Below are positions 55,727 through 64,000 of a DNA stretch of 64,000 nucleotides, piece after piece. Each line of letters starts with the position of its first letter. Within the stretch, counting starts at the first letter, position 1. Under the pieces are notes generated by a model. The model made no database searches. It saw only the letters and a list, made by a program, of their open reading frames with translations, and was not told where the DNA came from. The translations under genes were made by a program, and so were the position numbers. The stretch is from DTPU01 sp963827855 (GTDB taxonomy: Bacteria > Planctomycetota > Phycisphaerae > Sedimentisphaerales > Anaerobacaceae), in assembly GCA_963827855.1 (NCBI GenBank), contig CAWHBY010000002.1, positions 3,795,401 through 3,859,400 on the forward strand, given 5' to 3'.

Positions 55727-57481
55727 ATGAAATCGTCGCATAGCTATGAGGTCACGTCTTTGTTGGCCGTGGCCATTATTGCTGTTGTCGTATCCGGCGG
55801 CAGCCCAACGCCTGCGACTGCAGACAACTGGACCCTCAAAGCCGAGATGCCGACGGCTCGTTGGGTGCATTCCGCCAGCGTCGTGGACGGGATCATCTAT
55901 GTGATCGGCGGTGTAGCCAGCGAGCCCGGCTCTGAGATGATCCTTCCCGTCGAGGCCTACAACCCGGCGACGGATTCCTGGTCGCAGAAGGCGAGCATCC
56001 CGACGGGACGGGTTGTCCTCTCGTCGAGCGTCGTGAACGGAAAGATCTACGCCATTGGAGGCGTCACCGGGAGCCTTCGCGAGTCTTTCCGCTGTGGAGG
56101 AGTACGATCCTGCCACGGATACATGGACAAAGAGGGCCCCCATGCCTACGCCGAGAGGGGCCGTCGCCACCGCTGCCGTGGGCGGCAAGGTGTACGCCAT
56201 CGGAGGTGTGCTGACCCAGACCAATCTCGTAGGCCTAGCGACGGTCGAAGAGTATGACCCAGCGACCGACACGTGGACGAGAAAGGCAGACATGCCGACG
56301 CCGAGGTTCTCCTTGTCCGCCAGCGTCGTGGATGGGCGAATCTACGCCATCGGCGGCAGTACCCTGGCGCCCGGTGTGGCCGTCGTGGAGGTATACGATC
56401 CAGCGACCGACACGTGGACGCGCAGGGCGCCCATGCCGACCGCCAGGCGAAACCTCTCCACCTGTGTGCTGGCAGGCCGGATCTACGCGATTGGGCGGAT
56501 GGGAAAAGAGCAATCTCTATGCGTATGCCACTGTCGAGCGATACGATCCAATAACGAACACCTGGACAACTGAAACCGATATGCCTGAACCCCGAGCGTG
56601 CCATTCGGCCAGTACGGTGAACGGGCGGATCTATGTTCTCGGAGGAACGGACAAGCCCCACCCGTGCCCGGCGTTGTCGACCGCGTACGAATTGACGGTC
56701 AGCGGGCCACCCGTCGACTTCGACGGCAATGGCTTTGTGGATATCAGCGATCTGTTGCGACTCATCGAATCCTGGGGGCAGGACGACCCGACCGTAGACA
56801 TCGCGCCAACGCCTTTTGGCGATGGCATCATCGATGCGAGCAGACCTGGAGGTCCTGATGAGCTACTGGGGGCAGGAGGTCAACGATCCGCACTCGTGGC
56901 TCACTGGAAGCTGGACGAGAACCGAGGGTCTGATCGCCGACGACAGTGCACGGCGACCACGATGGCACCCTGCATCGGCGACCCCGCTCTGGCAGCCGAC
57001 GGGAGGCAGGGTCGGCGGGGCTCTGCAGCTTGACGGCAGCGACGACTATGCGAGGACTGCATTTGTACTCGACCCGGCACGCGGGTCCGTTCAGCGTCTT
57101 TGCCTGGGTCAAGGGCGGCGCTCCCGGGCAGGTCCTTCTCTCCCAGGACGGCGGGGCCAACTGGCTGATGGTCGAGCGTCCCGAGGGGCACGTTGACGAC
57201 GGAGCTGAAGCAAGCAGGTCGCACAGTCCGCGCTGACTTCCGCAGCGCATCATCACAGACGGTGCCTGGCACCGCGTAGGTTTCGTCTGGGACGGCACAA
57301 ACCGCATTCTCTACGTCGATGAGTGTCGAGGTCGCGCAAGACACACAGACCAGTCTGGCGGCATCTCACGGCGGCCTGAACATCGGCGCCGGCAAGACGC
57401 TTGGCGCCCGGCACCTTCTGGTCCGGCCTGATCGATGATGTGCGGATCTACTCCCGGGCCGTGCAACCGGCCTCGAAATAG
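55727..57481 (+). pseudogene. Secreted kelch/dockerin-like/LamG protein, interrupted by many frame changes (module 2)
   Basis: ATG 55727 starts a signal peptide (LLAVAIIAVVVSGGSPTPATA) and kelch repeats such as VVDGIIYVIGG and VEAYNPATDSW. The frame then changes near 56080, 56495, 56840, 56888 and several times to the end, while the pieces stay consecutive: AVEEYDPATDTWTKRAPMPT, DFDGNGFVDISDLLRLIESW (dockerin-like), HWKLDE, then LamG pieces GPFSVFAWVKGGAPGQVLL and FWSGLIDDVRIYSRAVQP. The intact relative at 62796 has the same layout. As given it cannot be translated whole; sequencing indels or decay are both possible. Confidence 0.78.
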
Positions 57482-57553
57482 CCAGGTGGGTACAAGTACG
57501 GGCGGTGCGATTTGGCCCAATCGAACCAACTATTCTGCAAAGGAGGTACTCTC

Positions 57554-58206
57554 ATGAACAGAAAGAAGAGAATTCTCGCGGTATCGGCTGCCGCTGTCGT
57601 GGCGGTGGCACTGACCACCGGCTGGACCGTCTTCGCCGGCGACGGTTGGCCGCCACAGCCGATGGAGGTCTATTCGCCCGAGGGCGCGTGGAACATGACC
57701 TCGCCGGCAGTGGCCGTCCGGCGTGGTGGGGACCTTGGTCGCCAGTCCGGAAGATCCGCGCACGGGGCGGTATTCCTGGGTCGGAGGGCCCGTCAACATG
57801 GACCCCACCGCCAACGGTCTGTTCCCCGATGCCGAGGCCTATGTCGCAATGGTCTGGCTCGGCGATCCGCACGGCTCCCGACGAGTGCCGCTCGACCGCC
57901 GTCCTCTATTCCACCAAGAAGAACCAGCCGTGCGACATCGTGACCTGGATCTGGGTCATGAACGAGACGGACAAGTGGATCGATGCCGACACCATCAAAT
58001 GCGAAGGCACCGTCAGTTTCTACAGCGCGATCGAGCATCCGGGGCACATGCTCGGGGACCTGCCGGACCAGGATTTGAACGACGATGGTCTGCCGGACGA
58101 AGGCCAGGAACCGGTCTTCTGCGCGCCCTTCACCGGCCTCTTACGTCGCATCAACCTGATGCCGCCCTGCACGCCGACCCCGATGCCCGGCCCTGGGCAG
58201 CAGTAG
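57554..58206 (+). CDS. Secreted protein of unknown function, interrupted by at least two frame changes
   Basis: ATG 57554 follows a strong AAAGGAGGT. The N-terminus is a signal peptide (ILAVSAAAVVAVALTTGWTVFA), then GDGWPPQPMEVYSPEGAWNM. The frame shifts near 57710 to MVGTLVASPEDPRTGRYSWV and near 57880 to APDECRSTAVLYSTKKN, after which it runs to 58206 with CDIVTWIWVMNETDKW and a Pro-rich end. The corrected length is about 215 residues. It does not match a family I know. It lies between the kelch gene and the kinase 3 gene and looks like an extra secreted member of module 2 or 3. Confidence 0.55.
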
Positions 58207-58295
58207 GTCGATGTCGCCTGGTATCCATTGGTGTCCTTCGGGGGTTGCGAGAATGGCTCGCAACCCCTGCTCATTTACTGCCGGCCGCTCCCTTG

Positions 58296-58352
58296 TTCTG
58301 GTCCGGTCTGCTCGACGATGTGCGAATCTACAACCGGATCGTCCAACCGTAG
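58296..58352 (+). pseudogene. Stranded LamG C-terminal tail
   Basis: Eighteen codons and a stop read FWSGLLDDVRIYNRIVQP. The same ending closes the LamG domains at 48303-48359 and before 57481. Nothing upstream here belongs to a LamG domain, as the previous gene ends at 58206 with a different sequence. This is a scar from recombination between copies of the secreted gene. Confidence 0.65.
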
Positions 58353-58366
58353 CGGACACCGCAAGA

Positions 58367-61300
58367 TCATCTGTTGCCAGGATCGGCCGCAGAAGAGGGA
58401 TGTCGGAGGCCTATGTACTGGAGCTCATCGAAAGGACCTGGCGGGCTTGCCGCCCCCAAGATTGTGACGTCGCAGACTCGGGTTTCCGTGATACGGGATT
58501 GGTCCAGCGAAGTAAATCCAAGGCCGATGTAGGTTGTTTCGCCCATAGGGACTTCGATCAACGCACGTTGGCCCAGTCTGTTGTCCTGAATGCATTCCCA
58601 GTTCACGCCGTCGTGCGAATGCTGTGCCGTCAGGAGGTTGCCCGTGCGCGTGAGCCGCAGCCAGTACGGAAACTTGATGCGCTCGAGCCCGCCGCTGATG
58701 TAACGAGTGGCCGCGAGGGCCGCGGTGCGAGCCTGCAAGACGACCTCGCCCAAAGGCGTGACGATGAGGGCCGCGTGCGGTGCAGTGGGATCGAGGGTGT
58801 CGCGGATCATTACGCCTACCTGGGTCCCGTAGTGGGCGGGAACAACACTTTCGACCCTGGCGGTGATTGAACCATCGCCCTGCAGCGCCTTATAGGCAAA
58901 TTGCAGATCGTCACACACATGCCACATCTCGGAGCTGGGTTCGGGGTAGCTGAAGTTGAGCTCCTTCTCAATCATCCAGGGAGGGGCCGCAGGCGCCACC
59001 AGCGTATATGCTTCGGTCGCAGGGTCATAGCGGATGCTTGCGGTAACCGTGGGTGAGTGCTGGTGCGCCGCCGCTTGACGGGCGTGCGCCGTTCTCAGTT
59101 CAGCGAGCCACTTGTGGACCTCCTGGGGCTTGCCCCAAGCCGTGTACAGTGCGATCAGGCCTCTTGTCGTGCCTAACGTGTGCGGATGGTTCTCCACAAG
59201 CTCGCTGCGTCGGATCTCCAGTGTCTTGAGATGAAGCTTCTCTGCTTCTGCGTACCGGCCTTGCCTCTGACGCAAGGCCGCGAGGTGATGCATGATATCG
59301 GCGGTGCGTATCGTCTTGCTGGTGACGGCCACCTCGGCGGTAGTGGCGGTCAAGTCCGCCGCATTGGCCAGTTGCTTGTCGGCCTCCTCGTATCGACCTT
59401 GCTCCTGGTACACCGTTGCCAGCTCGATCCGGGACAACCAGGTGAAGGCGTGTTTCTCGCCATAGGATTCCAGACTGACCGTTAGCGTACTTTGTTCAGC
59501 CAGTGTTCAGCCTCGTCATACCGTTTCTGCCACAGGTAGAAGGAGCTGAGATAGGTCAGGATTGGGACGGTGACCGGCCGCTGTGAGCCGGCCGCTTGTT
59601 CGTCTCTGCGCACCGAATCGAGAGCAGCGTTTCAGCGTCGGCCGTCAGTCCCTGGCGGGCATAGTTCTCCGCCAGCGCAACGATGTTGTGAAACGTACCT
59701 CCGCTGACTTCACCCCAAGCGTCTCGTGAGACGGCCAAGGCGTTGTTGAGAAGCTCTGTTGGCATCTTCGTATCGGCCCTTTCGGCTGTACAGCCGACCC
59801 AGCAGAGCGGTCGGATACGCCACCCACGGATGGGCCGGTTTGAGCACTCCCTGGGACAGTCTCAAGGCGTCTTCCAGATCCGCTCGGCGTCGGCATCCTG
59901 GCCGTGAAACAACGGGCGGTCCCGTAGTAGAACATGCACTCCAAAGTGATCCTGTCCCTGTCCCCCCGCGTGCGTCGGGCGGTCTCGTAGGCCTCCGCCA
60001 GAAGCGACACGGCCCGCTTCGCCTCTCCATTGCCATAACAGGCCCAACCCAGCCAACCCATCGTCTGCAAGGTGTCGGGATGCTCTGAACCCAGAAAGCG
60101 GCGCTTGTGCTGCAGGGATTCCGACAGGTATCGTTCTGCCTCATCGTACTGCCATTGGTGCCAGTACATCTGGCCCAACTGGTCCACCACCTCGAGCGTG
60201 TGCCGATCCTGCCTGCCCAACTCGCGTGTGAAGATGTCAAGGGACCGCCTCAGGTGGAGTTCCGCATCATGGAAACGATTCACTTTGAGATAGAGAGCTC
60301 CGAGCGTCTTTCGGACCGATGCCTCCTGCAACGGCGTATCGCTAGAATTTGCCCGGCACTCTCTTCGAGGCAGCATCGAGAAAGTCTCCGATCGTGATCT
60401 GCTGGCCCCCAAGATCCCAGCCATCGAATGTCACCAAAAACGTCCTCCTGCAGGAATTCGGCTACGGCAGTAGCCTCGTCGCGGGCACGCTGAGCCCGGA
60501 AAGCGAAAACCAGCGACACGATGAGGCCGGCCAATAGGACCGTTAGGACAGCCGCAACCCCGCTGACCAAAGCTCGATGGCGACAGACAAATTTGCGGGC
60601 CGTGTAAACCAGACCAGGCCGACCCGCGGTGACCGTCTCATGGTTCAAATACCGCAAAATATCCGCGGCGAGTTCCCCGGCGGAGCAATAGCGACGCGTG
60701 CGATCTTTCTCCATCGCCCTGAGAGTGATCCAATCCAAGTCACCGCGCAGAGTCCGTTGCAGTTGTCTGAGGTTCATTCTTCTCTGTTGGGCCGACCGGA
60801 CCGATTCCTCCATCCCGGTTCGGCTCAGCTTCGTGCTTGGTGTCTGGGGGTCTTGCTCGCAGATGACTTTTCGCACGCCATCGATACCCTGTTCCCGGAG
60901 CGCGTGAGGGTCGAAAGGTAATACGCCGGCGATGAGTTCGTATAGGACGACACCCAGAGAATAGACGTCCGTCCGAGTGTCAATATCCTGGTTGCCCAGG
61001 TCCGCCTGCTCCGGGCTCATGTATTCGGGCGTACCGACAAGCTGACCCAGTTCGGTGTGGAGCGTCCGCTCGGTCAAGGGCTGGCTGATGGCCCGTGCGA
61101 CGCCGAAGTCAATGACTTTGGGAGTGGCCTGTGCATCTTCGACCGTCACGAGGATGTTGGAGGGCTTCAGGTCTCGGTGAATCACGCCTTTCTGGTGCGC
61201 ATATTGAACTGCCTCGCAAACATGCAGGAATAGTTGCAGCCGCTCGTCAACGGTCAGTCTGTGCTTGTCGCAGTACTCGGTGATGGGAACGCCTTTGACA

Positions 61301-61695
61301 TACTCCATCACGAAGTATGGCCGTCCACTCGGGGTCAAACCGGCATCGTGGACGCGGGCGACATGAGGGTGCTCCATCAAGGCCAGGGCCTGCTGCTCGG
61401 CCTCGAAGCGGGCCAGTACGCGCTTTGAATCCATTCCGGGTTTGATGACCTTCAGCGCAACGTGCCGTTTCACCGGCCGCTCCTGCTCGGCGAGATAGAC
61501 GATCCCCATGCCCCCCTCGCCGAGAATGCTCAGGAGCTTGTACCGGCCGATCTGGCCGCCGGGCTGCTCCAGGAGTATCTGGGCAGGAAGGGTCGGCTGG
61601 TCTTGCTGATCCACCTCGGGATTCTGCCACGCCTCGAAGATGAGGCGGTCAAACCCTTCGGGGGGGACGCCAAATACGGAATCGTCGTCTTTCAT
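58367..61695 (-). pseudogene. Membrane Ser/Thr kinase with TPR and DUF1349-like half, interrupted by many frame changes (module 3)
   Basis: From ATG 61695 the kinase half is intact: LGEGGMGIVYLAE, Lys82, HRDLKPSN (173-180), DFG (196-198), GTPEYMSPEQA, membrane helix about 377-403. After AEFLQEDVFGDI the frame changes near 60428 (to GQQITIGDFLDAASKRVPG), near 60350 (to DTPLQEASVRKTLGALYL, TPR repeats), near 59910, 59890, 59760 and again before 59437, where LATVYQEQGRYEEADKQLA continues the TPRs. The last part (about 58367-59000) is a DUF1349-like sandwich with LQFAYKALQGDGSITARV and GVMIRDTLDP. Each piece is conserved and in order. A shortened kinase stopping at 60280 could still be made. Confidence 0.82.
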
Positions 61696-61748
61696 CGGCT
61701 ATCACCGGATAGGAGCATTCCCGTCGCACGCATATCCGTAAGGAAGCG

Positions 61749-62516
61749 TTATTCCCTGCTTTCTTTCTTCAGGAATCTGAACATTTCGCCCAATTCCTCC
61801 TCTGCCGCCTCCCCGGAGAGGACCGTCTGACGCACCTGTTTGGTCAATACCGTCTGGAACTGCCTCTTGACGGTGCCGAGCATGTTGGAGGCCTTGGTCT
61901 CCGTCTCTATTCCATACTGTTCACATAGCCGAGCCAGAGAAGGGGCTTCCAATCCTTCCATGCTGGGTCGCAGCAGGCGGTCTCGAAAGAGGTGCCAGTG
62001 TGTATCCATGCCACGTGCGAAATACCACTGCTTCAGCTCGGACAAGGCCCGTTCCAGCAAGTCGGCCTTCCAGGCATAGTCAAAACATTGGTCCGGGTCA
62101 AGTTGGCTGACCTCTTCCGGCAATTCAGGCAGGCGGCTGTCGTCCAACGGGACCAGCTTGGCCGCGGGAATGCGTTTTTGAGCCGTTTCTTTTCGTTGCT
62201 CATCCGCAAGATACTGACTCAAGGCATGGAGCAGAAACGTGCGAAAGCGGCCTTTCGATTGATCGGCCCGCTCCACGAGACGACGATTGAGCACCACTTC
62301 GTGAAAGAAGCCCTGGGTCAAATCCTTGGCCTGTTCATTGTGAAATCCTTTGCGGCGGAGAAAGCAATAGACCGGTTTCCAGTATCGCTCCAAGAGCAAC
62401 CCGATCAGGGCCCGGTCCTTGTCTTGGTGCTCTTTGACACCTTCGATAAGCGACCAATGGGTGGTAAGGAATGTCTCCCTGGCTCCGCCCATGTCTGTGC
62501 GATCACAGTGTGCCAT
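61749..62516 (-). CDS. ECF-like RNA polymerase sigma factor (module 3)
   Basis: Start ATG 62516 follows GGGAGGTCTGGAGAA on the minus strand, so it is preferred over 62537. The 255-residue protein has TDMGGARETFLTTHWSLIEG, LIGLLLERYWKPVYCFLRRKG, KDLTQGFFHEVVLNRRLVER (region 2) and CEQYGIETETKASNMLGTVK (region 4), ending EELGEMFRFLKKESRE. It is the third collinear copy in the window. Kinase gene 3 begins 53 bases after its stop. Confidence 0.9.
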   Translation of the reverse strand: MAHCDRTDMGGARETFLTTHWSLIEGVKEHQDKDRALIGLLLERYWKPVYCFLRRKGFHNEQAKDLTQGFFHEVVLNRRLVERADQSKGRFRTFLLHALSQYLADEQRKETAQKRIPAAKLVPLDDSRLPELPEEVSQLDPDQCFDYAWKADLLERALSELKQWYFARGMDTHWHLFRDRLLRPSMEGLEAPSLARLCEQYGIETETKASNMLGTVKRQFQTVLTKQVRQTVLSGEAAEEELGEMFRFLKKESRE

Positions 62517-62667
62517 TTCTCCAGACCTCCCAGTCAAGGGGCCGGGGTTCAGCGGCTGGCCGACCCGTCTCCATCATACCGTCCCTTTCTCCATCGACAA
62601 CGGGTAAATCGGTTTGTCTTGCCATATCGGGGCCCCACGAGGATTACAGGCCGGATCTGCCCGGATT

Positions 62668-62689
62668 CTTCAAGAATTCACGCAGGATC
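62668..62689. promoter_or_regulatory. Conserved intergenic motif of module 3
   Basis: This is the partner of the 55600-55621 motif: CTTCAAGAATTCACGCAGG and three further bases, 18 of 22 the same. It lies 107 bases before the kelch start at 62796 and 152 bases from the sigma start. The rest of the divergent gap (62517-62795) shows little similarity by eye, which makes the motif stand out. Confidence 0.4.
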
Positions 62690-62795
62690 CGTGATTCGTT
62701 ACGGAAATAGGGACAGCTTGGCCAGTGCAATGGCAGCGAAGTGCTGGTGCCGTCTTGGTGTTTCCATACAGCAGCGATCTGCAAAGGAGAATAGG

Positions 62796-64000
62796 ATGAA
62801 AACGCGGGAATCAGACGTCCACGGCTTTGTAGTGTTGTCAATTGTGATCGTGATGTTGGCTTCGGGCTCTCCGAGCCCAGCAGCAGAAGGCATATGGCTT
62901 GAACGGGCGGATATGCCAACCCCGAGGATGTTGCTGAGCACCTGCGGGGTGGAGGGGAAGATCTACGCCGTTGGAGGAGCCCCAGCGCCGCACGTCGGGA
63001 TCTCGGCGCTGGAGGCATATGATCCGCGGACCAACATTTGGACGAGGAAGACCGCCATGCCAACCCCACGAGCGGGGTTGGGCGTCAGCGCTGTGAACGG
63101 CAAAATCTACGCGATTGGAGGCGTGCCGTTGGGTGCCCGGACGGTGGAAGAATACGATCCGAAGACGGACACCTGGACGAGAAAGGCCGAGATGCCAACA
63201 GCCAGGGGATTTCTCACCACGACCGTGGTCAATGGAAGGATCTACGCCGTCGGAGGCGCGATGGATACATCCGGGCCTGCTTTCAAGGCCGTGGAGGAAT
63301 ATGACCCCGCAACGGATACGTGGACGCGGAAAGCTGATCTACCCGAACCCAGGTATCTTCATGCCGCCAGTGTGGTGGACGGCAAGATCTATGTCATCGG
63401 GGGCTCGTGGCAGACAGGGACAGCGAGCCGGGCTGTCTATGCGTATGACCCGGCCACCAACACCTGGGAACAGAGGGCCGATGCGCCCACGGCCAGATCC
63501 TGGCTGTCCGCCAGTGAGGCCGATGGGAGAATCTACCTCATCGGAGGCGATTTCGGTCCTCCGAAGGCGAACGTGGAGGAGTACGATCCTGTGACGGATA
63601 CGTGGCGAACACTGCCGGATATGCCTACCGCCAGAGGCGCCCTGTCCACTGCGGCGTTGAACGACAAGATCTACGTCATGGGGGGAACCATAACACTTTT
63701 TAATGACGTGCTTTCGACCGTAGAAGAGTACACCCCCAATCCGCTCGTGGTGGACTTCAACGGCGATGAGGTGGTGGATATCGAGGACCTCCTGAGACTC
63801 ATCGAGTCCTGGGGTACGGACGACTCGGTCACGGATATCGCCCCGAGGCCTTTCGGCGATGGTACAGTCGATGACAAGGACTTGGAGCTCCTGATGCAGT
63901 ACTGGGGTCAGGAAATCTCCAATCCGGCTTTGGTGGCGTGCTGGAAGCTCGACGAGATAGAAGGCACGGTAGCCTTCGACAGCGCCGGTGAGGATGATGC
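62796..64000 (+). CDS. Secreted kelch-repeat protein with dockerin-like and LamG domains, 3' end outside window (module 3)
   Basis: An uninterrupted frame from ATG 62796 (preceded by AAAGGAGAATAGG) to the window edge, 401 codons so far. A signal peptide (VVLSIVIVMLASGSPSPAAA-like) is followed by six or seven kelch blades of the form VNGKIYAIGG ... VEEYDPKTDTW. Next is a dockerin-like segment DFNGDEVVDIEDLLRLIES and FGDGTVDDKDLELLMQYWG, then the first strand of a LamG domain, NPALVACWKLDE. It is the intact counterpart of the broken gene at 55727 and diverges from sigma gene 3. It is probably a surface-bound carbohydrate or matrix binding protein. Confidence 0.85.
   Translation, partial: MKTRESDVHGFVVLSIVIVMLASGSPSPAAEGIWLERADMPTPRMLLSTCGVEGKIYAVGGAPAPHVGISALEAYDPRTNIWTRKTAMPTPRAGLGVSAVNGKIYAIGGVPLGARTVEEYDPKTDTWTRKAEMPTARGFLTTTVVNGRIYAVGGAMDTSGPAFKAVEEYDPATDTWTRKADLPEPRYLHAASVVDGKIYVIGGSWQTGTASRAVYAYDPATNTWEQRADAPTARSWLSASEADGRIYLIGGDFGPPKANVEEYDPVTDTWRTLPDMPTARGALSTAALNDKIYVMGGTITLFNDVLSTVEEYTPNPLVVDFNGDEVVDIEDLLRLIESWGTDDSVTDIAPRPFGDGTVDDKDLELLMQYWGQEISNPALVACWKLDEIEGTVAFDSAGEDD

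Overview
The window looks like a piece of a GC-rich Planctomycetota chromosome, most likely from the class Phycisphaerae. The signs are ECF-type sigma factors paired with large transmembrane Ser/Thr kinases, dockerin-like plus LamG secreted proteins, exosortase-type (PEP-CTERM-like) C-termini, and a protein with the architecture of the hydrazine synthase alpha subunit. Taxonomy is inferred from gene content only. No rRNA, tRNA or CRISPR array was seen.

Region 1 (1-21.3 kb, + strand except two genes) is a surface-polysaccharide locus. It holds capE-capF-capG for UDP-N-acetyl-L-fucosamine, gmd and fcl for GDP-L-fucose, several GT4 and GT2 glycosyltransferases, a polytopic GT-C-like membrane protein, a DUF362 protein, two radical SAM enzymes (one B12-binding, one SPASM-like), an FkbM methyltransferase and a small initiating phosphoglycosyl transferase. 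Two paralogous secreted proteins with exosortase-type tails sit inside it on the minus strand. A hairpin-rich noncoding stretch lies at 13.3-13.7 kb.

Region 2 (21.4-27.5 kb, minus strand) is housekeeping: guaB-guaA behind a clear sigma70-type promoter, then an alanine/LL-DAP-type aminotransferase and folC. The gap at 27.5-28.57 kb is noncoding and full of inverted repeats. Region 3 (28.6-42.3 kb, + strand) has two c-type cytochrome proteins (a beta-propeller/cytochrome peroxidase-like protein and a hydrazine synthase alpha-like protein), a TolC-HlyD-MacB-type tripartite efflux operon, an M2 peptidase and an Xaa-Pro aminopeptidase.

Region 4 (42.3-64 kb) is the most striking. A divergent module occurs three times. 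On the minus strand an ECF-like sigma gene is followed directly by a membrane Ser/Thr kinase. On the plus strand, diverging from the sigma gene, lies a secreted SGNH or kelch protein carrying a dockerin-like segment and a LamG domain. The three kinases share nearly the same catalytic half but have different C-terminal halves (TPR plus WD40-like; PEGA plus FGE-sulfatase plus alpha/beta hydrolase; TPR plus a DUF1349-like sandwich). A fourth kinase remnant, a damaged integrase, a second integrase fragment, an ABC permease fragment and a stranded LamG tail suggest repeated duplication and recombination here.

Several genes contain single-base frame changes while both halves remain conserved (about 10.27, 30.6, 35.1-36.5 and 55.7-60.4 kb). 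This may be uncorrected sequencing indels or true decay; the sequence alone cannot decide, so these genes are described as interrupted.
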